DNA of 64,000 bases, from positions 15,005 to 79,004 of the forward strand of contig NZ_JACHHI010000002.1 in NCBI RefSeq assembly GCF_014207605.1, given 5' to 3'. Under the pieces are notes generated by a model. The model was not told where the DNA came from. It made no database searches and saw nothing but the letters and a program-made list of their open reading frames with translations. This stretch comes from Negativicoccus succinicivorans. GTDB taxonomy: Bacteria; Bacillota; Negativicutes; Veillonellales; Negativicoccaceae. Made by a program: the position numbers and the translations under genes. This document shows, piece after piece, positions 1 to 7,570 of this stretch; the first letter of the stretch is position 1; every line of letters starts with the position of its first letter.

Positions 1-119
1 GGCAGCTTCGTGCTCATGCTCATGTTCTTCTTCGTGAACGGCAGCTTCGTGCTCATGCTCATGTTCTTCTTCGTGAACGGCAGCTTCGTGCTCATGTTCA
101 TGTCCTTCTTCGTGCGCGT
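1..119. repeat. 39-bp in-frame tandem repeat (His-rich coding)
   Basis: Two exact 39-base copies (1-39, 40-78) are followed by a third, diverged copy (79-119). The unit is 13 codons long, so repeat-number changes would keep the minus-strand permease in frame and only alter the length of its His/Glu loop. The array may extend beyond the left edge. Confidence 0.9.
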
Positions 120-783
120 CGGCGGCATGTTCGTGATCATGATCATGATGATGTTCATGCGCTATCCAGACGCTGCGGATATCCGTTAAAACGGCGTGAT
201 CGTACGGGCCTTCCACCGGCGCCAAAATGCCGACGATCGTGTAGGTTTGATCTTTGTGGACATGACCGTGCGCGGTCGCGCCGTGAATGGATTGGAATGT
301 GTCGCCGATTTTAGCGCCCAAAAGTTTCGCGGCGCCGTCGCCGATGACCGCTTCAAAAGGCGCGTTGAAACGGCGGCCCTCTGCGACTTTCAGCCATGGT
401 TCGCTTTGCGGCTTGACGCGATAGTCGAAAATCGTATTTTCGGTGCCGACGATGCGAAAGCCGCGCCAGTTGTCACCGAACGCCAGCGGGATCGCCTGCT
501 TCACCAAAGGATTATTTTTTACATCCTGATAGAGATCGCCGGATATATTACCGATCGGACGGTCTTTCAAATATACCGTGTTGAGTACCAACTGGTTGGC
601 GCTGCCTTTGGCGCCGACGATTTGTGGGAACGGTTCGGTCGCTTTCGTGAGTCCGTAATGCATGCCGAACGAAAGCGCGGCGATAAATACGGAGGAGGCG
701 ATCGCCAGCGCGATTAAAAGTGTCAGCAAAAGCGTTTGCCACGGCCGGTGGCGCAGTTCGCTCCAAGCTATTTGGCGCAGCAT
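1..783 (-). CDS. ABC transporter permease with His-rich loop (partial, C-terminus off the left edge)
   Basis: Reading the minus strand from an ATG at 783 gives 261 open codons to base 1 with no stop, so the 3' part lies outside the window. Residues about 16-38 form a transmembrane helix, followed by a MacB/FtsX-type extracytoplasmic domain (FRIVGTEN, VIGDGAAKLLGAKIGD and TIVGILAP motifs). From about residue 209 the protein becomes a His/Glu/Asp-rich tract with at least 19 His in some 53 residues, built from a 13-residue repeat (HEHEHEAAVHEEE) that continues past the edge. Such tracts bind zinc or nickel in other proteins. The start overlaps the upstream ATPase gene by 16 bases, so the two are probably coupled and form one transporter. 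FtsX/MacB-type permeases usually handle lipoproteins or peptides or work mechanically, so direct metal transport is not shown; the metal link is inference from the loop. Confidence 0.8.
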   Translation of the reverse strand, partial: MLRQIAWSELRHRPWQTLLLTLLIALAIASSVFIAALSFGMHYGLTKATEPFPQIVGAKGSANQLVLNTVYLKDRPIGNISGDLYQDVKNNPLVKQAIPLAFGDNWRGFRIVGTENTIFDYRVKPQSEPWLKVAEGRRFNAPFEAVIGDGAAKLLGAKIGDTFQSIHGATAHGHVHKDQTYTIVGILAPVEGPYDHAVLTDIRSVWIAHEHHHDHDHEHAADAHEEGHEHEHEAAVHEEEHEHEHEAAVHEEEHEHEHEAA

Positions 784-1439
784 AGGCGGCCTCCTTCCAA
801 ACGAATCGTGCCGTCGAGCTTCGCCGCGACGTCTTTATCATGGGTCGCCACAATCAGCGTGGCGCTCGCCGCGCGCGCGCGTTGCTGTAAAAGTTCGATC
901 ACGGCCATACCCGTGGCGCGATCCAGGCTGGCGGTGGGCTCATCGGCGAAAATATAATCAGGATTTTTGATGAGCGCGCGAGCCACCGCTACGCGCTGCT
1001 GTTCTCCCATGCTGAGTTCGCGCGGCAACTGATGACCGCGTTCCGGTAAACCGACCGAGCGCAAAAGTTCTTCCGCCGCGTCGGCACGGTCGCGATCAGA
1101 GGTGCGGGCGAAAAAAGCGCCGGCCAGGATATTATCCCGCGCGCGTAACGTCGGCAATAAAGAAAAGTTTTGCATGACGTAGCCGACATGCGCCGCGCGA
1201 AATTCATCAAGTTGGGATTCACGGCAAGCCGTAAGATCCGTGCCGTCGATCTGAATGACGCCTTCCTGCGCGCGCGTTAACCCCGCCAGTAAGTGCAGTA
1301 ACGTCGACTTGCCGCTGCCGCTGGGACCGACCAATGCCCATTGGCTGCAGTCACCAAGCTCCAGAGCTTCGATCGCCAACACGGTGCGTTCGTGATCGCC
1401 GTCGCGATATGATTTTTTCACATTACGTAAAGTGATCAT
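768..1439 (-). CDS. ABC transporter ATP-binding protein (LolD/MacB type)
   Basis: A 223-residue ABC ATPase with all motifs: Walker A GPSGSGKST at 38-46, Q-loop Gln90, signature LSMGEQQR at 142-149, Walker B YIFADEP at 162-168 and H-loop His200. It belongs to the LolD/MacB/FtsE-like group that pairs with FtsX-fold permeases, in line with the overlapping downstream gene. A Shine-Dalgarno AGGAAGGAA precedes the ATG. It is third in a minus-strand operon after the alkaline phosphatase and the small exported protein; 10 bases separate it from the latter. It should power the His-rich permease from the cytoplasmic side. The substrate is unknown. Confidence 0.92.
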   Translation of the reverse strand: MITLRNVKKSYRDGDHERTVLAIEALELGDCSQWALVGPSGSGKSTLLHLLAGLTRAQEGVIQIDGTDLTACRESQLDEFRAAHVGYVMQNFSLLPTLRARDNILAGAFFARTSDRDRADAAEELLRSVGLPERGHQLPRELSMGEQQRVAVARALIKNPDYIFADEPTASLDRATGMAVIELLQQRARAASATLIVATHDKDVAAKLDGTIRLEGGRLCCAK

Positions 1440-1449
1440 AAATTCCTTC

Positions 1450-1899
1450 CTATTGCGCGTTAACGCTGTAGGCGTTAATGCGAACTAATGATACAAAGCC
1501 CGTTTCCGCGTCGACCGCCGAACCGAGTTCGAGCGAACCGCGCACCGTGATAGGCGCGTCAAAAGGCAACGCGACAACGGGTTCCTGTAATTTTACGACA
1601 ACGATATTATTCGGCCAATCGGCGTCTGTCGAACAGAACGGACAAACAGACATCGGCACTTCCGTCAACACGAAAAAATTAATGGTCGGCGTTAACGGCG
1701 GGGCCATAAAGCCTGTCATCTCCACTTCCTGCCCGGCGAGACTTTGCAAATAATCGGACAAAACCAAGCCGCGAACGGTAGAGCCCGCGTACATTTGCCC
1801 AAAAGAAAGCGAAGCAGCGGCGTGAACTACTCCGCTGCTTGCTCCTAAAGCCACAACCAGAGCAAGAACGAGATGCAATAATTGACGTTGCATGGTCAT
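1450..1899 (-). CDS. small exported protein with CPFC motif (DUF3299-like)
   Basis: 149 residues with an N-terminal signal peptide (hydrophobic about 8-27, cleavage likely after VHA). The mature part reads like a small beta-barrel/OB-type domain: a GQEVEMTGFMAPP segment, then VPMSVCPFCS with Cys86 and Cys89, then PNNIVVVKL. This resembles DUF3299-type periplasmic proteins that occur beside ABC ATPase/permease pairs; the assignment is from memory of the family. The CxxC pair could bind a metal or be redox-active. It lies 24 bases after the alkaline phosphatase and 10 before the ATPase, so it is probably a periplasmic partner of the transporter. Confidence 0.65.
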   Translation of the reverse strand: MTMQRQLLHLVLALVVALGASSGVVHAAASLSFGQMYAGSTVRGLVLSDYLQSLAGQEVEMTGFMAPPLTPTINFFVLTEVPMSVCPFCSTDADWPNNIVVVKLQEPVVALPFDAPITVRGSLELGSAVDAETGFVSLVRINAYSVNAQ

Positions 1900-1923
1900 G
1901 CTCCTCTCGTACTATGTTGTTTG

Positions 1924-3789
1924 TTACTTCGTTGCGTCAATACCCAGAGCGCGCATGATCGCAAAGAAGATTTCGGTGTTGTCCATCAGACCGTGGAACT
2001 CTTCCGAGCCCGGACCGCCGGCCATGACGACGATGTCATCCGCGGAGTGGACTTCCTGCGTTTCCTTGGTCGAAGGCAACGAACCTTCAATGTAGCGAGC
2101 GCCTTTCGGTGCGCGATACGGGTTGCCGATAATCTTGCCGTTTTCGCCGGTAATCGCCGGTGACGTCGGTTTCGCTTGGAAGCGATAGTTTTCGTAGTGA
2201 TCCGGGAAGTTGGCGTATTGCAGAGCGAGCGTTACGTCAGCATCGGGATCATCCGGGTAGCCGTCGGCGTTGCGGTCCACGAATGTCGGCCAGCCGGCTT
2301 CCGCGTACGTGCGAACCGCGTCGCGACCTTTCACGCCGTCATGTTCGTGGTACGTGCCGGTCAGCGATACGCCGTGCGAGTGGTCGGCAATGACGACGAT
2401 CAAGGTATCGTCGCCGTTGGCTTTCGCCCAGTCGGTGGCGTAGGCTACGGCCTGGTCCAATTCGATCGTGTCGTAGGCGGCGCGCTGCCAATCCATCGTG
2501 TGCAACTGTTTATCAATGCAGGCGCCTTCGGACATCAGGTAGAAGCCGTTCGGGTTTTTCGAGAGAATATCGATCGCTTTCGCGGTCATTTCAATCAAGT
2601 TCGGCTGATCCGGGAAGTTTTTCAGAACTTCCGGATTCTTTTTGAATTCACGATCCATGTAGACGTTCATATGGTTCATCGTGAAGAGGCCGAGCAGGGG
2701 TTTATTGTCGTTGGCCGCCAACATTTCCTGACGGTTGCCGGCGAATTGGAAACCCGCTTTTTCAAAATCGGCGATGACGTTCTGTTCGTCTTTCCGTTTT
2801 GAACCGTTGGTGGAAAGCGGCAGGAAGAACTGCGCGCCGCCGCCGAGGATGACATCCGGACGATGGTATTCGGCGAGGTAGTCGGCGGCGATCGCCGGCT
2901 GTTCCGCGCGACGACGGGTGTGGGCAGTTACCGCGGCCGGTGTCGCGTCCGTAATGGCGGCCGTGGATACGATGCCGACGCCCATATCTTTGGTGCGTTT
3001 AACAATCTCGGCAATCGTTTCGACTTTCGGATCGTCCAGCGGATCTTTGGTGCGGTTTTCATACACGCCCATCGCGTTGACGACGGATTTGTGCCCTGTA
3101 TTGTAGGCCGATGCCGAGTTCGCGGAGTCGGTGACCAGCGAGTCATAACCCGACGTGGTGACAAAGGCCATGTTCGGCAAGTTTTCCATGGACAGATGAC
3201 CGTTGTAGCGGCCTTCGTAAATCCCTTTGGAAAGAATGCGCGCCGCTTCTTTGATCTGCGGGCTCATGCCGTCGCCGACAAAGAGGATGACGTTTTTCGC
3301 TTTTTTCTTCGCCTTTTCATCGACTACTTTGTAGTTGATTTGGCGTTTGAGCGCGCCTTTGGAAGTATTGGCGGCGACAGCGATGTCGATTTCGCCGCGC
3401 GCTTTGAAGCTGACGTTGTCGATCCGGTACGACGTGTAGTCGTCATGTACCGTAATCACCGGCTTTTTGCCGAAGTATTTAGCGGCGTCTTTGCCGTTGA
3501 CGGTGATGTTTAACGCCGTCGGATTATTGCCGTTGACTTCGACTTCAAAGTCAAAGCGTTGCCCCTTTAAAAACTTCGCCTGATCGATCGGCATGATCGC
3601 GATTCCCGTGCGGGCCGCGCTGCGGGATGCGAGCTTTTGACCGTGCTGCCAGTCCGCTTTGGCCTGCTGCGACATGTAAGTCGGCATCGGTTGGGATGCG
3701 AAACTTACGTCGGCGGGCATCGCCAACGAGAAAATTCCCGCGGCCAGGAACAGGCGCAAGGTGCATTTGGTAATACTGCGTGAGTTCAT
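1924..3789 (-). CDS. alkaline phosphatase, exported
   Basis: 621 residues with a signal peptide (hydrophobic about 11-25, cleavage near Ala31). An extra beta-rich domain of roughly 115 residues precedes the catalytic domain, which opens at VILFVGDGMSPQ (metal ligand Asp173). The nucleophile is predicted to be Ser222 in VTDSANSASAYNTG, and ADHSHGV further on supplies a His metal ligand. These are hallmarks of the PhoA superfamily, which uses two Zn and one Mg ion to hydrolyse phosphomonoesters outside the cytoplasmic membrane. GGGGAGG lies just upstream of the ATG. It is the first gene of a four-gene operon with the His-rich ABC system, which suggests shared zinc physiology or phosphate control; neither a Pho box nor a Zur box could be assigned confidently. 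Confidence 0.92.
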   Translation of the reverse strand: MNSRSITKCTLRLFLAAGIFSLAMPADVSFASQPMPTYMSQQAKADWQHGQKLASRSAARTGIAIMPIDQAKFLKGQRFDFEVEVNGNNPTALNITVNGKDAAKYFGKKPVITVHDDYTSYRIDNVSFKARGEIDIAVAANTSKGALKRQINYKVVDEKAKKKAKNVILFVGDGMSPQIKEAARILSKGIYEGRYNGHLSMENLPNMAFVTTSGYDSLVTDSANSASAYNTGHKSVVNAMGVYENRTKDPLDDPKVETIAEIVKRTKDMGVGIVSTAAITDATPAAVTAHTRRRAEQPAIAADYLAEYHRPDVILGGGAQFFLPLSTNGSKRKDEQNVIADFEKAGFQFAGNRQEMLAANDNKPLLGLFTMNHMNVYMDREFKKNPEVLKNFPDQPNLIEMTAKAIDILSKNPNGFYLMSEGACIDKQLHTMDWQRAAYDTIELDQAVAYATDWAKANGDDTLIVVIADHSHGVSLTGTYHEHDGVKGRDAVRTYAEAGWPTFVDRNADGYPDDPDADVTLALQYANFPDHYENYRFQAKPTSPAITGENGKIIGNPYRAPKGARYIEGSLPSTKETQEVHSADDIVVMAGGPGSEEFHGLMDNTEIFFAIMRALGIDATK

Positions 3790-3803
3790 AGTAACCTCCC
3801 CTT

Positions 3804-3839
3804 AATGGAAAATCCATTTTAGCTAAACGTATAATAGCA
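3804..3839 (-). promoter_or_regulatory. extended -10 promoter and small palindrome upstream of alkaline phosphatase
   Basis: On the minus strand TGC-TATTAT (3839-3831) forms an extended -10 about 40 bases before the ATG; no good -35 is visible. Downstream of it AATGGA-AAA-TCCATT (3804-3818) is a short perfect inverted repeat in the predicted leader, a candidate operator or small hairpin. The function of the palindrome is a guess. Confidence 0.4.
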
Positions 3840-4005
3840 ATCTGTCACCAAAATACGGTAAATTTTTCGCCGTTTCTGTGTAAACCTGAATGAGTATTCA
3901 AAAATGTTTTGTTTTCGCCGGAGACAGCGCGAATTTCCGCAATGATTTACGCAAGGGGAGAACAGCATTAACCAAAAAATGTATTGTTTTGTAAAATCCG
4001 CGTAA

Positions 4006-4036
4006 GCAAAAAGGCAGTCCGAGGACTGCCTTTTAT
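4006..4036 (-). terminator. rho-independent terminator of the alcohol dehydrogenase gene
   Basis: AAAGGCAGTCC-GA-GGACTGCCTTT forms a strong stem; on the minus strand it is followed by a T run. It lies 10 bases after the stop codon of the leftward alcohol dehydrogenase gene. Confidence 0.85.
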
Positions 4037-4045
4037 GTTTGTTTT

Positions 4046-5116
4046 TTATTTAGCGTCTTCGTCGATCAAAACGACGGGCTTAATCAAGTCTTTCGGCTTG
4101 TCGTGCATCAACTCAAGCGCTTCCGGCAAATGTTCCATGCCGTGGAATACGTGAGTGACGAGCTCGGCGATGCGTAAGCGTCCCGATTCGACCATGTCCA
4201 AAAGCTGTTCCATGCGCAGACGACCGCCCGGCGTGAGACCGCCGCGGATCTGTTTGTGCGCCATGCCGGCGCCCCACGCTTCGCGCGGGATTTCGAGATA
4301 ATCAGCGCCGCTGTAGTAGTTGACGGTGCTGACGATGCCGCCCGGTTTGACCATTTCAATCGCCTGACCAAGCGTTTTCGTTGTGCCGCCCGCGATGATG
4401 ACGCGATCGACGCCTTCGCCGTTCGTTAATTTGAGGATCTGTTCGGCGATCGGACCTTCTTTATAGTTCACGATGGTGTTGGCGCCGAACGCTTGCGCCA
4501 CTTTGACCGAAATGGGACGCGAACCGACGGCGTAGATGTGACCGGCACCGCGCAACGCGGCACCCTGCAGGGCCATCAAACCGACGGCGCCGATGCCGAT
4601 GACAGCGACGGAATGACCGAAACCGATATCGGCGAGTTCCGCGCCGTGCAGACCGGTAGTGGCCATGTCGCAGAGCATGACGGCGTGTTCCGGAGCGAGC
4701 CAATCCGGCAAGAGAGCGAGGTTGGCGTCCGCGTCGTTCACGTGGAAAACGTCGGCGAAAACGCCGTCTTTAAAGTTGGAGAATTTCCAACCGGCGAGCA
4801 TACCGCCCGAATGCATCGGGAACCCCGCCTGCGAGCGTTCCGCGCCCCAGTCCGGAGTAATCGCGGGCACGATGACGCGGTCGCCCGGCTTAAAGTCCTT
4901 GACCTCCGCGCCGACTTCGACGATTACGCCGACCGCTTCGTGACCTAAAATCATGTCATGGCGATCCCCCAGCGCGCCTTCGTAAACGGTGTGAATATCC
5001 GATGTGCAAGGCGATACCGCTAACGGCCGTACCAACGCGTCTTTGGCGCAGAGCGCGGGACGATCTTTTTCGGTAAAGCCGACTTCGTTCGGGGCAAGCA
5101 TTGCAAAACCTTTCAT
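4046..5116 (-). CDS. NADP-dependent secondary alcohol dehydrogenase
   Basis: 356 residues, a full-length medium-chain zinc alcohol dehydrogenase of the Clostridium beijerinckii/Thermoanaerobacter brockii type, beginning MKGFAML. The catalytic zinc ligands of that family are at the same positions: Cys37, His59 and Asp150. The Rossmann motif GIGAVGLM lies at 174-181, and the residues that select NADP(H) over NAD(H) in the family, Gly198-Ser199-Arg200 and Tyr218, are present. It should interconvert ketones such as acetone with secondary alcohols in the cytoplasm, recycling NADPH. TAAGGAGGA precedes the ATG. A perfect palindrome, AAGAGTACTCTT (5152-5163), lies about 36 bases upstream and may be an operator. 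Monocistronic, with its own terminator. Confidence 0.93.
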   Translation of the reverse strand: MKGFAMLAPNEVGFTEKDRPALCAKDALVRPLAVSPCTSDIHTVYEGALGDRHDMILGHEAVGVIVEVGAEVKDFKPGDRVIVPAITPDWGAERSQAGFPMHSGGMLAGWKFSNFKDGVFADVFHVNDADANLALLPDWLAPEHAVMLCDMATTGLHGAELADIGFGHSVAVIGIGAVGLMALQGAALRGAGHIYAVGSRPISVKVAQAFGANTIVNYKEGPIAEQILKLTNGEGVDRVIIAGGTTKTLGQAIEMVKPGGIVSTVNYYSGADYLEIPREAWGAGMAHKQIRGGLTPGGRLRMEQLLDMVESGRLRIAELVTHVFHGMEHLPEALELMHDKPKDLIKPVVLIDEDAK

Positions 5117-5151
5117 GAAAAATCCTCCTTATGTGAACAAAATTCTCCTAC

Positions 5152-5163
5152 AAGAGTACTCTT
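5152..5163. promoter_or_regulatory. 12-bp perfect palindrome in the divergent region
   Basis: AAGAGTACTCTT lies between the leftward alcohol dehydrogenase and the rightward metallo-hydrolase genes, close to the RBS of the former. A possible operator; palindromes of this length can also arise by chance. Confidence 0.3.
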
Positions 5164-5232
5164 ATTCTATCACAATATATTTTATTTATCATCTGTTGCG
5201 TGCGATAGATAGAAAGTACGATGAGGTTGCTG

Positions 5233-5241
5233 TGTTATAAT
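5233..5241 (+). promoter_or_regulatory. extended -10 promoter for the MBL/DUF445 run
   Basis: TGT-TATAAT is a perfect extended -10 hexamer about 107 bases before the chosen start of the metallo-hydrolase gene. The -35 region is weak. Confidence 0.5.
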
Positions 5242-5347
5242 AAATAGAAAAATAAAGTGATATCGCAGGCGGCCGTGGTTTACGCGGCGCGGTGCGGTGC
5301 TTTTCCGCATCCGCGAGAACGCTTGGCGGTCCACTATGGAGAATGGA

Positions 5348-6040
5348 ATGAATATTTATTTATTGGCCCACAGCGGCGTCGCGCTGGAAACGGACGACCG
5401 CGTGTTGGTGTTTGATCCCTGGCAAGATCCCGAAAACCATTTGAAAAGGTTGGCGCGGACGGAAAAACCTTTGTATTTTTTTGTCACGCATGCGCACGGC
5501 GATCATTTCGCACCGCGCTACGGGAAAGAATACGGCGAACGCGCGGCCCGTTTCGTGCTGGAAAACGATTGCCGCGATGCGGCGTATCCCGCGGCGAAAA
5601 CGGATTATGTCGGCGCGGGCGATACGTTGACGCTCGATGATATGACGATCCGCGTGTACGGCTCGACGGACGCGGGCGCGTCGTACCATGTGAGTTGGCC
5701 GGAACTGAGCGTGTTTCACGCGGGCGATTTGAACTGGTGGCATTGGACCGGCGATACGGACGCGGCGAATCGGGACATGCGCGCGCTTTTCTTCCGCGAA
5801 CTTGCGCCCGCGGTCGAACATGGCGCGGATATTGTTTTCTTCCCGGTCGATGATCGCCAAGGTCCGGCGCAGGAATGGGGCGTCATTGAATATTTGCAAA
5901 AGCAGACGCCGGCGCGTTTATTGGTGCCGATCCATCGCAACGGCGCGCCGTGGCAACCGTCACTGTATTTTTCCTGGCGTTTTGCCGATGTCGCGGTCTG
6001 GACGGGTCTCACCGACGGCGATGTGCGTAAAGGAGTGTAA
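5348..6040 (+). CDS. metallo-beta-lactamase-fold hydrolase
   Basis: About 230 residues from the ATG at 5348, chosen because GGAG at 5339-5342 is correctly spaced; an in-frame start at 5297 would add 17 unconvincing residues. THAHGDHF is the HxHxDH metal-binding motif of the metallo-beta-lactamase fold. FHAGDLNWWHW supplies the later metal Asp, and PIHRNG a C-terminal His. The pattern matches UlaG/RomA-like cytoplasmic members that act on phosphoesters or lactones; the substrate is unknown. The stop codon is one base before the next start, so it is cotranscribed with the small membrane protein and the two DUF445 genes. Confidence 0.85.
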   Translation: MNIYLLAHSGVALETDDRVLVFDPWQDPENHLKRLARTEKPLYFFVTHAHGDHFAPRYGKEYGERAARFVLENDCRDAAYPAAKTDYVGAGDTLTLDDMTIRVYGSTDAGASYHVSWPELSVFHAGDLNWWHWTGDTDAANRDMRALFFRELAPAVEHGADIVFFPVDDRQGPAQEWGVIEYLQKQTPARLLVPIHRNGAPWQPSLYFSWRFADVAVWTGLTDGDVRKGV

Positions 6041-6041
6041 G

Positions 6042-6335
6042 ATGACAAACAGTTGGTTATATATTCTGGTCGTCATGCTGGCCGGAAGTTTTATTATTCA
6101 TATGTACCCGACGCTGGTCGTGGCGATCGGCGTCAACGTGGGTATTTTTATCGCGAGCTATTTTATTTTGCGGCGCGATCCGCGCGTGGATATGCGGGCG
6201 GGCATGCTGTTTATTTTCGGTTTGACGGTGATTAATATTTTGGCGGCGCTCGGCTGGATGTCGAGCATGATGGCCAACCTCGCCTTTATCGCGCTCTTTA
6301 TCTGGTCGATGGCGGGCGGCGGCAGGAGTCGTTGA
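6042..6335 (+). CDS. small integral membrane protein
   Basis: 97 residues with three predicted transmembrane helices (about 5-22, 26-43 and 55-92, the last possibly a hairpin) and a basic segment RRDPRVD between them. The start follows AAAGGAG. Its stop overlaps the start of the first DUF445 gene (ATGA), which implies translational coupling. I do not recognise a family. It may help anchor or assemble the DUF445 proteins, but that is only from position. Confidence 0.7.
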   Translation: MTNSWLYILVVMLAGSFIIHMYPTLVVAIGVNVGIFIASYFILRRDPRVDMRAGMLFIFGLTVINILAALGWMSSMMANLAFIALFIWSMAGGGRSR

Positions 6336-7570
6336 TGACGCGTCGAAGGATCGCGACGGGCACGCTTTTGTTGTGTGCTGTCATCGTGCTTTCCTGCTAC
6401 CCCGCGCGATTTACGTTTTGGGGCGGTTTTGGCGTGCATACGGCACTGGCGGCATTAGTGGGCGGTCTGGCGGATTGGTACGCCGTGACCGCCCTTTTTC
6501 GTCGTCCTCTGGGGATTCCGTGGCAAACGGAGTGGTTGCCGCGCAGCCGAGAAAAAATCATGACGATGGCGGGCACGATGGTTAAAGATGAATTGTTGAC
6601 GCCGCGTCATCTCTATCGGGCGCTGAAGGCGCATTCTCCGTTGCCGTACCTGCTCACGCTTTGGGAACGCGATACGGAACGCTTTGTTCGGGCGCTTACA
6701 ACGCTTTTTGAAACCCTTCCCGACGGCCTTTCGCCGGATCTTTTGCAGCATGAATGGGAGCCGCTGCGTAAGCGGATTTTGACCGCGCAATGGCCGGCGG
6801 ATGTCGCGGCGGAAGCGTTATTGCTCTGGCAAAAGGAAGGCAATGCGAGCGGTCGCGAACGATTGGCGCAATGGTTGCAGTCGCGCATTAACGCGGCGCC
6901 GACGGCGGAATTTTTAACCGCGCAATACGAGCAATTCATGACGCTTTTGGCGGCGAAACATCCCGTGCGCGCGAAACTTTGGCAGGAAGCGTTGCGCACG
7001 CAGGGAGAAACGCCGAGTACTGTCGGCGTCTTCTTGCAGGAACGACTGGCCCGCGCCGCGGCGGATTTGGCTCAGCCGATGACGACGATCGGCGCGGCGT
7101 TTGACGACATGGTGACGATGGCGGTCACGCGCCTGCAAAATGATCGGCGTTTGCGTCAGCAAATTACGGACGCGGTCGCGCCGCTTTTGGCGACCAACAT
7201 ACCGACGGACAGTCAGGTTGTATTTGATCTGATTGTTACGCCGAAGCGTCGTCACGCGTTTGCGCAGACGCTCGCGACATTGGCGGTACGATGGCTCACC
7301 GCGGCGCGGCAGGATCCGGCGCGGATTCGTAAGTTGGAGCGGCTGCTCTTTGTGACGCTTGCCAAAATGTTGCCGCTGGTGCAGCCGTATTTCGGGACAT
7401 GGGCGCAGGCGGCGTTGGCGCCGTACAGCGCGCGCGAACTCTCCGACTTGATCGAAGCCAAAGTCAGTGACGATTTACAGATGATTCGACTCAACGGCAC
7501 GCTGATCGGCGGCGTGCTGGGCGCGGTTTTCTATGTGCTCGGGCACGCGATGTTGGGAGGCGGGTTCTGA
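6335..7570 (+). CDS. DUF445 family membrane protein, copy 1
   Basis: About 411 residues from the ATG at 6335. A TTG at 6332 is in frame, but GGCAGGAG is better spaced for the ATG. A hydrophobic N-terminus is followed by GGLADWYAVTALFRRPLGIPW, the DUF445 (YheB/YjiN-like) signature, then a long helical, charged middle and a C-terminal helix preceded by the family motif IRLNGTLIGGVLG. DUF445 proteins are membrane proteins of unknown role; YheB is linked to spore or envelope membranes in Bacillus. The stop overlaps the next start by one base. Confidence 0.88.
   Translation: MTRRRIATGTLLLCAVIVLSCYPARFTFWGGFGVHTALAALVGGLADWYAVTALFRRPLGIPWQTEWLPRSREKIMTMAGTMVKDELLTPRHLYRALKAHSPLPYLLTLWERDTERFVRALTTLFETLPDGLSPDLLQHEWEPLRKRILTAQWPADVAAEALLLWQKEGNASGRERLAQWLQSRINAAPTAEFLTAQYEQFMTLLAAKHPVRAKLWQEALRTQGETPSTVGVFLQERLARAAADLAQPMTTIGAAFDDMVTMAVTRLQNDRRLRQQITDAVAPLLATNIPTDSQVVFDLIVTPKRRHAFAQTLATLAVRWLTAARQDPARIRKLERLLFVTLAKMLPLVQPYFGTWAQAALAPYSARELSDLIEAKVSDDLQMIRLNGTLIGGVLGAVFYVLGHAMLGGGF

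Noticed and set aside
1-119. Possible CRISPR-like repeat array
   Set aside because: The repeats are directly adjacent without spacers and code for a His/Glu tract in frame with the permease.
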